Origin: Paludibacteraceae bacterium
Lineage (GTDB): Bacteria > Bacteroidota > Bacteroidia > Bacteroidales > Paludibacteraceae
Length of the DNA stretch: 64,000 nucleotides
Direction: 5' to 3'
NCBI GenBank assembly: GCA_017961765.1
Contig: JAGCWQ010000069.1
Location: 1-64,000, forward strand
In this document: one piece after another, positions 28,313 to 36,957 of the stretch
Position numbering within the stretch: position 1 is the first letter of the stretch
Layout of the letters: each line of letters starts with the position of its first letter
The notes under the pieces: model-generated
Seen by the model: only the letters and a program-made list of their open reading frames with translations
The model's database searches: none
What the model was told of the DNA's origin: nothing
Made by a program: the position numbers and the translations under genes

Positions 28313-28891
28313 TTATAAGTCTTCGATATTGACGATTCCGTTCACCACACAGTAGATGATGACATCCGCCAATGAACGGGCATGTAGTTTTCCCATGATA
28401 TTTTTCCTATGGGTGATGACTGTTGTCACTCCCACATCCAACAAGTCTGCTATCTCTTTGTTGATATAACCCTTACACAACAAAATAGCCACCTCCGTCT
28501 CCCTTGGTGAAAAAATAGTCTCTTGATTTGACGGGGAAGCCAATGCCAACATCGAATTGTGTTTCCCCCTCCGATGCAATTCAATAATATCGTGAACCAG
28601 AGACTTTTCGCTTTGACACACATTTAACGTATACACATCGTTGATGCTCATAGCCCCATTGACTAATACAATCGTTTTCCGCTGCCTTTCACGAAAGAAT
28701 TGTGAATGTGTAAAATAGATACGGGATGACACAAAAAAATGCACAAACTCGGTATCATTCTCCTTCGCCATCTCCTCCATGGAATTGAAAACAACAATGT
28801 CAGCCATAGGAATCAAATCACTGAGCAATTGCTGTAGGCCAATGCACATCAATATATTATGATCTATGATTGCTATTCGTAAAGGATGCAT
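28313..28891 (-). CDS. LuxR-family transcriptional regulator with pseudo-receiver domain
   Basis: 192 residues. The C-terminal LuxR/NarL-type HTH covers about 128-190 (FSPRETEVAILLCKGYINKEIADLL, then THRKNIMGKLH). The N-terminal part has the receiver-like opening LRIAIIDHNILMCIGLQQLL, but the second acidic residue is His and no phospho-accepting Asp is found in the third strand (VHFFVSSRIYF). Phosphorelay control is therefore unlikely; ligand or redox control is more plausible. It lies 118 bp upstream of hemE, in the same direction, with the paired repeats between. Regulation of the hem operon is a reasonable hypothesis. No cognate kinase is nearby. Confidence 0.85.
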   Translation of the reverse strand: MHPLRIAIIDHNILMCIGLQQLLSDLIPMADIVVFNSMEEMAKENDTEFVHFFVSSRIYFTHSQFFRERQRKTIVLVNGAMSINDVYTLNVCQSEKSLVHDIIELHRRGKHNSMLALASPSNQETIFSPRETEVAILLCKGYINKEIADLLDVGVTTVITHRKNIMGKLHARSLADVIIYCVVNGIVNIEDL

Positions 28892-28922
28892 TATATGTGA
28901 ATATTCTTGTTAACACAAGTTT

Positions 28923-28957
28923 CAAAAATAAACAAAAGATTCTGATATGAACTCAAA
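28923..28957 (-). promoter_or_regulatory. Candidate promoter of the LuxR-type regulator
   Basis: Minus-strand TTTG (28954-28957) and TATTTTTG (28923-28930) are separated by 23 bp, slightly longer than the usual 19-21 bp. Confidence 0.35.
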
Positions 28958-29102
28958 TAAACATAAGGTTTTGGGGGTAGTCCTAATAAATGAGGATATG
29001 GCATTTGCTACTTGTTTGGGTGCGTATTCTAAAATAGGGGGCTTTGTCATCTTTTTCCATGTTTATGAGCTAATTTTCCATATCCCCTATAAACCTCTGT
29101 GG

Positions 29103-29110
29103 TATATTTG
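29103..29110 (+). promoter_or_regulatory. Bacteroidota -7 box (TATATTTG) of the PL11 gene
   Basis: Exact TAnnTTTG match 64 bp before the ATG at 29174. No clean -33 box was found. Confidence 0.45.
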
Positions 29111-29173
29111 CAATCGAATCCTACAATAAGGGTTAAGTACATCATAATTAGTCAACCGTAAATTTAATGAGAC

Positions 29174-32100
29174 ATGAGAATGCAAAATATTATCTCCCCC
29201 ATAAAGTACCTATTGATGATTCTCTTCCTTTGTCCTGCCGGGACATGGGCTGGGAGTAAACAGATGGAGTATCTCGACCGTGGCGTCGTGGCCGTCAAGG
29301 TGAACAACGGGATTTACCTCAGCTGGCGCTTTTTAGGGACAGACGACAAATCCGCAGGGTTCAATATCTATCGGGATGGCACAAAAATAAATGACTCCCC
29401 TATCACCACCCGAACCAACTATGTGGATTCGCAAGGAGACTCCAACTCAAAGTATGTGGTCAAGACAGTGGTTGGCGGAAAGGAAATAGAAGCCTCAACC
29501 GCCGTAACGCCGTGGGGAGAACAATACAAGACATTGACACTGAAACGTCCTAATAGCAACTATGAAGCAAACGACATGAGCGTGGGCGATGTGGACGGTG
29601 ACGGTCAATACGAACTCTTCGTCAAATGGAATCCTCTCAACGCAAAGGACAACTCTCAAAGCGGCATCACAGACAATACGCTCATTGATTGCTATCGGCT
29701 CGATGGCTCCTTCCTTTGGAGAATAGATCTAGGGAAAAACATCCGTTCGGGAGCCCACTACACACAATTCCAAGTCTATGACTACGATGGCGATGGCAAA
29801 TGCGAGATGGTATGCAAAACTGCCCCAAGCACGAAAGACGGCCAAGGCAAAAACGTCATCATGGGAGGCGACAACCCGAATGCAGATTACAGAAATGGCG
29901 ATGGGTATGTCCTTGACGGACCTGAATACCTTACCATCTTCGAGGGAGCGACGGGAGCCGAAATCAATACTATCGCCTACACTCCTGGTCGAGGCAAAGT
30001 CGCTGATTGGGGAGATAAGTATGGCAACCGTGTGGACCGCTTCTTGGCTTGCACAGCCTATCTGGATGGAGAACATCCCAGCATCGTGATGTGTCGTGGC
30101 TACTATACGAGATCTACGCTCGTGGCATACGATTTCATAGATAAGAAACTAGTCCAGAGATGGTACCATAATTCCGCCACGAGCGGACAAGGTGCCTACG
30201 GAGAGGGAAACCATAATCTTTCCGTAGCCGACGTAGATGGGGATGGAAAGGATGAAATCATCTATGGATCGGCTTCCATCGACGATGATGGGAAAATAAT
30301 GTACAGAACCGGATATGGCCATGGTGACGCCATGCACGTATCAGACCTAGACCCCGACCATGCAGGCTTGGAGGGTTGGTTCGTACACGAAGACAAGGGT
30401 TCTGCTTACGGCTATGAACTGAGAGACCTAAAGACAGGAAAGGTTCTCTTCGGCAAGAAGACTGGTACGGACAATGGTAGAGGCATAGCGGCCGATATTG
30501 ATGCTAAACACCGGGGATTCGAGATGTGGAGCAATTCGGATGGCAGCGTGTTCGACTGCAAAGGAAATAGCATTTCCACCAACAAACCCAGTGTGAACTT
30601 CCGTATCTATTGGGACGGCGACTTGCAGGACGAATTGCTCGACGGAACTAGTTGCGACAAATGGAATGGAAACGGCACGAACCGCCTTATCACTTTCAAA
30701 GGACACGCGTGTAACGGAACAAAGAACAATCCATGTCTCTCTGCAGACATCTTGGGCGACTGGCGCGAGGAGGTAATCTTCCATGATGGTGACAAGATCT
30801 ACATCTATACCACCACTATCGAGTCTAATTACCGGCTCTTCACCTTGATGCACGACCCAGTCTATCGTTGCGGTGTGGCATGGCAAAACACAGCCTACAA
30901 TCAGCCACCCCACTTGGGTTTCTATATCGGAGATGGGGTAGAGAATATTGCCCAACCCGACATCTACACACCAGGACATGAGGTAATTCTTCCGGAAATA
31001 CCTACCCTCAGATTCAATGGCTCGCTCAGCCAGGAACTCATGCCCAACGAAGCTCTTCAGCCCATCCAATTCACTTTCGGCGGAACAGCAACCGGCGTGG
31101 AGGTCTCCAACCTACCCAACGGTTTGATGGCAAAAGAGGAGGGCTACGATCTGATTATATCTGGTACACCGACTGAAAACGGTTCATTCACCGTGAAAAC
31201 GCGAGGCGGAGAAGGCGAAGTCTCCTATACTGTCTCCATAAAACTAATAGACAGTTCGCTCAAACGCATTGCCTATGTGACAGACACAACCAGCATAGAG
31301 TTTATGAATGACAAGATTCTTCCAATGCTCGAAGGATTGGACAACCTTTATGTGAGGAAGATAAACGCAGACAATACAGATGCCGATTATAGCCTCTTTG
31401 ACATGGTTCTGATCTGCGAAATAACAGCCTCAACCGCCCCTATAATAGCCAGTTTGAAGGGCATAGACAAGCCTATGCTCAACATGAAAGTACACGCCTA
31501 CAAGACAGCCGACGGCGCATGGGGGTGGGCACAAAAAGGATATGGAGACAACACTACGGCAACGACCCTCACCGTGAGCGAGGCGATGAAAAGCCATCCA
31601 ATGTTCAAGGAGGTGACATTCGTCAACGGGAACGACATCCAGGTAGTGAGCGCCGTGGATACGAAGGCCATCACCTACATGAATCCGTCCGATTTCATCG
31701 GTGCAACCGGTTCAATCGTCCCTATCGCGACAGCCAAGGGCGAAGAGAGTCAGGTAAGCATATTGGAAATAGAGAAAGGGGCAAGCGTGAATGGCACAAC
31801 TATCGTGGATAAGTTTGTCCAAATAGGACTGAACAGCAGTTCGTATGCCAACATCACCGACGACGGATTGAACATCATCAAAAATGCTTGCTACTATCTG
31901 ATGGGGATGGAAAAGGAAGAGACACTGTGGAGGGATTGCATCGGCTGGGATTGGACGGTTACTCCATCGACGACGGACAAGAACGGGACAATCGAACTCT
32001 ACTCCGCTTCCGAAATTACAGATGCTGAAGTAACCCTCCTCGATCTCCATGGACACATCCTCTATGGCGGCAGGCTTGACTTGACACAAGGCTATAACCG

Positions 32101-32188
32101 CCTCCCAATAACCGTCATCCCTGGCATTTATGTCTTGAATATTAAAATCTCTGGTATTGATAGACAGATGAAGGTTATTTTCCAGTAG
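29174..32188 (+). CDS. Secreted rhamnogalacturonan lyase, family PL11, with accessory domains
   Basis: 1004 residues. There is a signal peptide (about 1-26, ending TWAG), then the PL11 catalytic beta-propeller at about 30-610, opening MEYLDRGVVAVKVNNGIYLS. Repeated Ca-binding blades such as VGDVDGDGQYELFVKW and VADVDGDGKDEIIYG follow. Next come an Ig-like domain (about 615-690), a glutamine-amidotransferase-like alpha/beta domain (about 695-915, IAYVTDTTSIEFMNDKIL), and a C-terminal strand domain ending GIYVLNIKISG near the terminus. That last domain resembles type IX secretion sorting domains. The enzyme cleaves rhamnogalacturonan I of pectin by beta-elimination. No SusC/SusD pair lies beside it, so it is a lone lyase, not part of a visible utilisation locus. 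A terminator follows. Confidence 0.88.
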   Translation: MRMQNIISPIKYLLMILFLCPAGTWAGSKQMEYLDRGVVAVKVNNGIYLSWRFLGTDDKSAGFNIYRDGTKINDSPITTRTNYVDSQGDSNSKYVVKTVVGGKEIEASTAVTPWGEQYKTLTLKRPNSNYEANDMSVGDVDGDGQYELFVKWNPLNAKDNSQSGITDNTLIDCYRLDGSFLWRIDLGKNIRSGAHYTQFQVYDYDGDGKCEMVCKTAPSTKDGQGKNVIMGGDNPNADYRNGDGYVLDGPEYLTIFEGATGAEINTIAYTPGRGKVADWGDKYGNRVDRFLACTAYLDGEHPSIVMCRGYYTRSTLVAYDFIDKKLVQRWYHNSATSGQGAYGEGNHNLSVADVDGDGKDEIIYGSASIDDDGKIMYRTGYGHGDAMHVSDLDPDHAGLEGWFVHEDKGSAYGYELRDLKTGKVLFGKKTGTDNGRGIAADIDAKHRGFEMWSNSDGSVFDCKGNSISTNKPSVNFRIYWDGDLQDELLDGTSCDKWNGNGTNRLITFKGHACNGTKNNPCLSADILGDWREEVIFHDGDKIYIYTTTIESNYRLFTLMHDPVYRCGVAWQNTAYNQPPHLGFYIGDGVENIAQPDIYTPGHEVILPEIPTLRFNGSLSQELMPNEALQPIQFTFGGTATGVEVSNLPNGLMAKEEGYDLIISGTPTENGSFTVKTRGGEGEVSYTVSIKLIDSSLKRIAYVTDTTSIEFMNDKILPMLEGLDNLYVRKINADNTDADYSLFDMVLICEITASTAPIIASLKGIDKPMLNMKVHAYKTADGAWGWAQKGYGDNTTATTLTVSEAMKSHPMFKEVTFVNGNDIQVVSAVDTKAITYMNPSDFIGATGSIVPIATAKGEESQVSILEIEKGASVNGTTIVDKFVQIGLNSSSYANITDDGLNIIKNACYYLMGMEKEETLWRDCIGWDWTVTPSTTDKNGTIELYSASEITDAEVTLLDLHGHILYGGRLDLTQGYNRLPITVIPGIYVLNIKISGIDRQMKVIFQ

Positions 32189-32219
32189 TCCCAAGACAAG
32201 GTTAATAAGTTTTTAAGAA

Positions 32220-32267
32220 GATAGGCTGAGCAGTGGTAGAAAACGTGCCATCTGCCAGCCTATTTTT
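32220..32267 (+). terminator. Terminator after the PL11 lyase
   Basis: ATAGGCTG (32221-32228) pairs with CAGCCTAT (32256-32263), followed by a T-run. It lies 32 bp past the stop. Confidence 0.7.
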
Positions 32268-32310
32268 CGTATATCAAAATTTTAACAGCCCCGATTCTTG
32301 GTAATCAAGC

Positions 32311-33060
32311 CTAGAACTTAAATTTCAAAGCAATCTCGGTCTCTATATCGTGGTGTGAATACTCATCGGCAGGAACCAAGCTTCTGTAATCATACTCGAA
32401 ACAGAAATCGATGAAGAAATGGGTCTTCACCTTACATTCCACCTTTGTCTTGGTGGAGATTAGGTAATCGCTGAAATCCTTCAAAAATGGTTGATAGAAA
32501 GAGTGGTGGATGAGCATCACCGAACTACCCAAGCGTTGCTTTATCTTTGGGCGGACAGACATGCGATAGCTCCATTTGTCCAGTTTCTCCTCTTTGGGCG
32601 TATAATCCACCCGGTCAACAACGGTGGCGAGACTTATGGAATAGTCGCACGTATCATGCTTTGTATATATCCTATATTTCACACCCGTCAATCCACTGAT
32701 CTTATAGTCATAACCCTTGTATTTGTTGGTTAGGAACTCAGATGCGACAAAAGGCGACCAACGGTCGTACTGGTAGAGATCGAACTTCATGCCCGCATTG
32801 AACCCGTTATTCGTCTCCTCGCCGCTCTCCTTGCTATAGACGAACTTGTAGTTCGTATCGAAAGAGACGAGACTGTCGTTCCGTACGATGGAGCCACCGC
32901 TTTTCAGGTCGAAATTGTCCACATTTCCCGAGTTCAGAGAGGAACCCAACGTGAACTCATAGTTCCATTTTTTCTGGGCGGACAACGGCAATGCAATAAA
33001 GCAACTAACTAGAAATGAGAATAAAAATCCTTTCAATTTTGATGGTTTCAAAGCGTTCAT
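32311..33060 (-). CDS. DUF481 outer-membrane protein
   Basis: 249 residues from the ATG at 33060; the frame is open further upstream, but that part (about 58 residues) does not look coding. A signal peptide is clear (LKGFLFSFLVSCFIALPLSAQ). The mature part reads as a beta barrel of amphipathic strands ending KFKF, matching the DUF481 (YdiY-like) family of salt- or acid-induced outer-membrane proteins. No enzymatic role is known. It is monocistronic, converging with the PL11 gene. Confidence 0.8.
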   Translation of the reverse strand: MNALKPSKLKGFLFSFLVSCFIALPLSAQKKWNYEFTLGSSLNSGNVDNFDLKSGGSIVRNDSLVSFDTNYKFVYSKESGEETNNGFNAGMKFDLYQYDRWSPFVASEFLTNKYKGYDYKISGLTGVKYRIYTKHDTCDYSISLATVVDRVDYTPKEEKLDKWSYRMSVRPKIKQRLGSSVMLIHHSFYQPFLKDFSDYLISTKTKVECKVKTHFFIDFCFEYDYRSLVPADEYSHHDIETEIALKFKF

Positions 33061-33512
33061 TGATTCAATTGTTTTTTGAATTCGTAAAATTACGCTTTTT
33101 TTGTTGATGGCGAAAATCTTGTAATGGATAAAATAAGAGGGCGGTGTTGGGCGAAGGGGTGATGCATTCAAAAATTTATCGGTGAATAACAAAACTAATG
33201 AAAAGAATATATCATACATAGGTCTAGTAGCCACAGATATGGTATTGGAAAAATTATCAATCTTAATTCATTTGTGCAATGTCATGATAAATAACCATAT
33301 AATATAGTCAAAGGTTGAGGCTGAAGCCCAAACATAATAATTCAATATTTATAATCCCTCTAAGGATACCCAACCAAATCCGCCCCTAAAAACATAGATT
33401 TAGTTGGCTATCCGCCCTAAGACAATAAAATCGAGGCAATAACCAACTTGAAAAAATCACTCTAACAGTGCTTTTTTTGATAAAATTCTCCCTCTTGCAG
33501 TGCTTTTTTGAT
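33061..33512. other. Intergenic region left of the AAA_14 gene
   Basis: 452 bp without a credible gene. It includes an imperfect inverted repeat (33364-33413) and the left copy of the 64-bp double repeat (33451-33514), which runs into the last codons of the AAA_14 gene. Confidence 0.6.
33364..33413. repeat. Imperfect 17-bp inverted repeat
   Basis: GGATACCCAACCAAATC (33364-33380) pairs with GATTTAGTTGGCTATCC (33397-33413) with two mismatches and a 16-nt loop. Both arms are followed by a similar CCGCCC(C)TAA. There is no T-run, so it is not a standard terminator. Role unknown. Confidence 0.6.
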
Positions 33513-33514
33513 TC
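33451..33514 (+). repeat. 64-bp double repeat, left copy (order A-B)
   Basis: It consists of two related units of about 31 bp: the first has core TCTAACAGTGC (A), the second TCTTGCAGTGC (B), each followed by a T-run and GAT. It overlaps the stop codon of the AAA_14 gene. The same 64 bp recur at 34721, exactly 1270 bp away, with A and B exchanged. Confidence 0.85.
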
Positions 33515-34691
33515 AATAATTCAATCCAAAATGCCACAAGGGCAGAATATTTCCTGCTCCGTATTCGATATCATCCCGCACTACAAGGCCATTGGGAACA
33601 TCCTTGACCTGCTTTTTCCCTTTTTTCATTCCGCCAACCTCAAACGTATATTCTCCGATTTTAAAATCAGATTCTTTGGATGCGAGCACAGGGTTGTTTA
33701 CCCTCATTTGATTATAAAAGAATGTTTCGCGAACGTTGCCAATATTAGGACCTTCAAGCAACAACGCATACATCAGATTGGAATTGTCAACATACACCTT
33801 TTCCACCTTGCCTAATCCCCGCAACCCTCCAGTGTCATCACGTAACTGACCGAGCATGCCCGCACGTTCCAACAGATTGAGATATTCCGACACATTGTTT
33901 TTGCTGATGCTTAGCTCACGGGCCAAATTGTCCGCATTGGGTTTGACTGGTGCCAATCCAGCGATAATACTAATCATTTGCCGTAGCTTGCGGGCGGTGG
34001 ATGCTTTCATGTCTTGTATATACTGCAAAATGTCTTGCTCAACGGTCTGCTGAATAACTTGCTGCAAGCGCATGTCAACATCTCCTTCAAGAGCAAAAGG
34101 ATAGTAGCCTGACACAAGATACTGACGGAAATAGGGAAGCGGATGGAGCAAACCGGGAATTTCGACCTTATGCCCCAAAATATCTTCCAAGGAAAAGACC
34201 GGTGACTTGATCTCATGAAACAATTCCAAATATTCCCTAAACGACAGACCCTGAATATGGTATAGCAAGGAACGACGACTCAAGTCGGCTTCGCCTTTCA
34301 AAATATCCAATACGGACGAACCTGTATAAGTTACTTTGAGTTCAGGATGCGTGTCATATACTTGTTTCAAATTGCGGGACCAACCAACATATTTGTGAAT
34401 CTCGTCGATGTATAGATGTCGCCCACCATCCTTCACAAATTCATCTGCAAGTTCATATAAACTGTGAGTGGTAAAATAAGAATTGTCCGCATCTACATAA
34501 AGTGAATGTGCCACATCATTTTCCTCTTTGATGCGCTGAAGGAGCATAGTGGACTTTCCAACGCCACGGGGACCGACAATGCCGACGAGCCGAGCATCCC
34601 AATTCACCTTCGTATATAAATAACGATGAAAGGTGCCTGGAGTTACCCTCAGCCTTGCCAGCATATAGTTATATAGCTGTATATCAACCAT
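33513..34691 (-). CDS. AAA_14 / DUF4143 family ATPase
   Basis: 392 residues. Walker A is in VGIVGPRGVGKSTMLLQ (near residue 37), Walker B in RHLYIDEIHKYVG, and an Arg/Ser sensor in VTYTGSSVLDI. A winged-helix-like part follows (ADNLARELSISKNNVSEYLNLLERAG), then the DUF4143 C-terminus. Members are widespread in Bacteroidota, often many per genome, with no settled function; DNA binding is suggested by the helix-turn-helix segment. The gene is framed precisely by two 64-bp double repeats in the same orientation. The upstream copy abuts the probable promoter (minus-strand TATATTTG at 34711-34718, 20 bp before the ATG). Confidence 0.88.
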   Translation of the reverse strand: MVDIQLYNYMLARLRVTPGTFHRYLYTKVNWDARLVGIVGPRGVGKSTMLLQRIKEENDVAHSLYVDADNSYFTTHSLYELADEFVKDGGRHLYIDEIHKYVGWSRNLKQVYDTHPELKVTYTGSSVLDILKGEADLSRRSLLYHIQGLSFREYLELFHEIKSPVFSLEDILGHKVEIPGLLHPLPYFRQYLVSGYYPFALEGDVDMRLQQVIQQTVEQDILQYIQDMKASTARKLRQMISIIAGLAPVKPNADNLARELSISKNNVSEYLNLLERAGMLGQLRDDTGGLRGLGKVEKVYVDNSNLMYALLLEGPNIGNVRETFFYNQMRVNNPVLASKESDFKIGEYTFEVGGMKKGKKQVKDVPNGLVVRDDIEYGAGNILPLWHFGLNY

Positions 34692-34710
34692 ATTTATATC
34701 TATTTTTTTG

Positions 34711-34718
34711 CAAATATA
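34711..34718 (-). promoter_or_regulatory. -7 box of the AAA_14 gene (TATATTTG)
   Basis: Exact TAnnTTTG match 20 bp before the ATG. The right 64-bp repeat covers the -33 region, so the repeat may act in regulation of this gene. Confidence 0.5.
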
Positions 34719-34720
34719 CC

Positions 34721-34784
34721 AAAAAATCCCTCTTGCAGTGCTTTTTTTGATAAAATTCTCCCTCTAACAGTGCTTTTTTGATTC
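34721..34784 (+). repeat. 64-bp double repeat, right copy (order B-A)
   Basis: Same length and backbone as the copy at 33451 but with the TCTTGCAGTGC unit first and TCTAACAGTGC second. Apart from the exchanged cores, only one other base (position 9, A/C) differs over 64 bp. Confidence 0.85.
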
Positions 34785-34890
34785 TTTCGGTTCCTACTCG
34801 ACATATTTGTAGCCATTAATTAACGGGCAACCATCGAAAAGAGTCTTGAAATCGTCACACACGCAAAGAGGGGAATATCGTGAAATCCAT

Positions 34891-34898
34891 TATCTTTG
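34891..34898 (+). promoter_or_regulatory. -7 box (TATCTTTG) before the LPS-kinase-like gene
   Basis: TAnnTTTG match. Transcription would start near 34905, which rules out the GTG at 34907 as the true start and favours the ATG at 34943. Confidence 0.45.
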
Positions 34899-34942
34899 CA
34901 TAGACGGTGGGATTATTGCCGTCACTTCCAAAAAAACAAAGC

Positions 34943-35695
34943 ATGAGATTGGAGATAAACCCCGAATACAATTACTTGGAGAATTTCGTGTTGTCCTTGC
35001 CCAACCGCTTCGAAAAAGATGGAACGTGCATCTACGATGGACGTAATAAAATCAAGGTCTTCGAGGAAAGCGGCTTGAGCCTCAACGTGAAATCCTACAA
35101 AATTCCTATCTTCTTCAATCGAATCGCCTATACTTTCTTTCGGAAGTCAAAGGCTTACCGAGCCTTCTCCTACGCTTTTGAACTGCAACGCCGCGGCGTG
35201 GAGACTCCCACCCCCATAGCCTATCTCGAAACACGCAAGGGAGGACTGCTCCATCGTTCCTACTTCGTCAGCCTGCAATTCGAAACGGAGGGAAATCTCC
35301 GTGAGTTCTTGGACGAGGACACAACCAACGAAGGCAAGGAAGAACTGATGGACGCTTTTGCCGAATTTACGGCAGAACTCCACGAAAAAGAGGTACTGCA
35401 CATCGACTATTCACCTGGAAACATCCTTTACAAACGAGTGGACGGCCATTACCTCTTCTCCTTGATAGACATAAACAGGATGGCTTTCCGTCCCGTATCC
35501 CTAAAAGAGGGTTGCTACAATTTCCGTCGCATCTGCGGTAACGACAACTTCTTCACCCGTGTGGCCACCCGCTATGCCCAAAAGAGGGGATTCGATGAAA
35601 AGGAGTGTGTACGGCTCTTCCTCCGCTACAAATATGAGGACCGGGAACAAAGGAGTAGGAAAAAGAGGTTTAAAAAATTCTTCGGTAAAAATTAA
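34943..35695 (+). CDS. WaaP/Kdo kinase-like lipopolysaccharide kinase family protein
   Basis: 250 residues from the ATG at 34943. The protein-kinase-like catalytic loop is in HIDYSPGNILY (HxDxxxxN) and the metal-binding site in LIDINRM. An Ala/Thr-rich region PTPIAYLE lies before the hinge. These are the signatures of the Kdo/WaaP kinase family, which phosphorylate heptose or Kdo in the LPS core at the inner membrane face. It is followed 6 bp later by a glycosyltransferase, supporting a role in core or surface-glycan assembly. The exact acceptor sugar is unknown. Confidence 0.82.
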   Translation: MRLEINPEYNYLENFVLSLPNRFEKDGTCIYDGRNKIKVFEESGLSLNVKSYKIPIFFNRIAYTFFRKSKAYRAFSYAFELQRRGVETPTPIAYLETRKGGLLHRSYFVSLQFETEGNLREFLDEDTTNEGKEELMDAFAEFTAELHEKEVLHIDYSPGNILYKRVDGHYLFSLIDINRMAFRPVSLKEGCYNFRRICGNDNFFTRVATRYAQKRGFDEKECVRLFLRYKYEDREQRSRKKRFKKFFGKN

Positions 35696-35701
35696 GTGGT
35701 T

Positions 35702-36817
35702 ATGAAAATAGGTTTTGACGCCAAACGGGCTTTTTTCAACAATCGAGGGTTGGGCAACTATAGCCGCGACACCATCAGGATCCTTACGACAAAGGCTTCG
35801 CAAAACGAATATTTCTTGTTTACCCCCAAGACGAAAGGGGGACGGTCTTTTCAACATGGCAAGGCATCCATCGTGGCTCCCTCCTCGTTCTTTTCCAAAG
35901 CATTGCCCTCTTTATGGCGGACTTCGGGATGTTCTAAGGATGCGGAGAAACTCGGCTTGGACATTTACCATGGCTTGAGCAACGAATTGCCCTACGGCTT
36001 GCCTAAAAGCGTGGCGACCGTCGTGACCATCCACGACCTGATATTTCTGAAGAATCCCGAACTCTACCCTTTTTTCGACCGCTATACCTTCCGGAAAAAA
36101 TATGTGCGCAGCTGCCAAGTGGCCGACCGGATAGTGGCTATCAGCGAAGAGACAAAGAAAGACTTATTGGAACTCGTTGGCGTTGACGAACAAAAAGTGA
36201 GCGTGGTATATCAAGGATGCAATCCCCTCTTCTCCAACGAAGTAGATGAGGCTACCCTGGAGACGGTACGCAAACGTTATGCCCTTCCTTCCGCCTTCCT
36301 ACTGATTGTCTGCGCTATAGAGAAACGAAAAAACCACGAGCTGATCTTGGAGGCGATGCACATCGGCCACTTCGACATTCCTCTGGTAATTGTCGGTCGC
36401 CCTTCAGCCTACAAAGATGAACTGATGCAACTCATCCACAAATACAAATTGGAAAACCGGGTCATCTTCCTGCACCAAGTACCTATGGAGGACCTTCCCG
36501 TCCTTTACCAATTAGCCACACTGTTCGTCTATCCATCCCATTTTGAGGGATTTGGAATACCCATTCTGGAGGCCATGACTTCACATACGCCAGTCATCAC
36601 CTCCATCGGCTCATGCTTCAAAGAGACGGGAGGAGAGGCCGCACGCTATGTGGACAGCCATAAGGCAGACGAGCTATCCAATGCCATCGAAGAGATCCTG
36701 ACAGATAGAGAACTCGCCCAAAAAATGGTAAAAGAAGGCGACTTGCAAGCGATGAAATTCTCGGACGAGAGCATAGCAACAGCTATGACCGCCGTCTACA
36801 ACTCGCTCGCCCGATAG
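35702..36817 (+). CDS. Glycosyltransferase family 4 (GT-B fold)
   Basis: 371 residues from the ATG at 35702. The N-terminus MKIGFDAKRAFFNNRGLGNYSR and the C-terminal motif HFEGFGIPILEAMTSHTPVI (EX7E-type nucleotide-sugar site) are typical of GT4 mannosyl/glucosyl transferases. It probably acts at the cytoplasmic membrane on a lipid-linked or LPS acceptor with the kinase-like gene just upstream. Donor and acceptor cannot be inferred. Confidence 0.88.
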   Translation: MKIGFDAKRAFFNNRGLGNYSRDTIRILTTKASQNEYFLFTPKTKGGRSFQHGKASIVAPSSFFSKALPSLWRTSGCSKDAEKLGLDIYHGLSNELPYGLPKSVATVVTIHDLIFLKNPELYPFFDRYTFRKKYVRSCQVADRIVAISEETKKDLLELVGVDEQKVSVVYQGCNPLFSNEVDEATLETVRKRYALPSAFLLIVCAIEKRKNHELILEAMHIGHFDIPLVIVGRPSAYKDELMQLIHKYKLENRVIFLHQVPMEDLPVLYQLATLFVYPSHFEGFGIPILEAMTSHTPVITSIGSCFKETGGEAARYVDSHKADELSNAIEEILTDRELAQKMVKEGDLQAMKFSDESIATAMTAVYNSLAR

Positions 36818-36857
36818 ATCTCAATCGGCTTCAACCCATTGAATTTGTAGGATACTC

Positions 36858-36889
36858 TTTTAGAAATCGCTTTAAATATTGTAATTTTG
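36858..36889 (+). promoter_or_regulatory. Promoter of sufSE (TTTT-N20-TAATTTTG)
   Basis: -7 box TAATTTTG (36882-36889) with TTTT, one mismatch to TTTG, 20 bp upstream. It implies a 5' leader of about 130 nt before sufS. Confidence 0.55.
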
Positions 36890-36902
36890 CAAATTCAAAA
36901 AA

Positions 36903-36957
36903 ACGGATGCGTCCGTTGAGGCTTATATTTGGGTGAATTTCAACCATTCACCGTATT
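36903..36957 (+). promoter_or_regulatory. Structured 5' leader of sufS (two small hairpins)
   Basis: ACGGATGCGTCCGT and GGTGAATTTCAACCATTCACC each fold into short perfect stems (5 and 7 bp) inside the leader between the promoter and the sufS ATG. No known riboswitch is recognised. Confidence 0.35.

Larger units (their letters stand above)
28892..29173. other. Divergent intergenic region, regulator / PL11 lyase
   Basis: About 280 bp with no credible gene. Plus-strand TATATTTG (29103-29110) is a good -7 box for the lyase. Minus-strand TATTTTTG (28923-28930) with a TTTG 23 bp further upstream could serve the regulator. Confidence 0.5.

Noticed and set aside
33061..33234. 58-residue N-terminal extension of the DUF481 protein
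   Set aside because: The extension precedes a clear signal peptide and has no coding character, so the ATG at 33060 is used.
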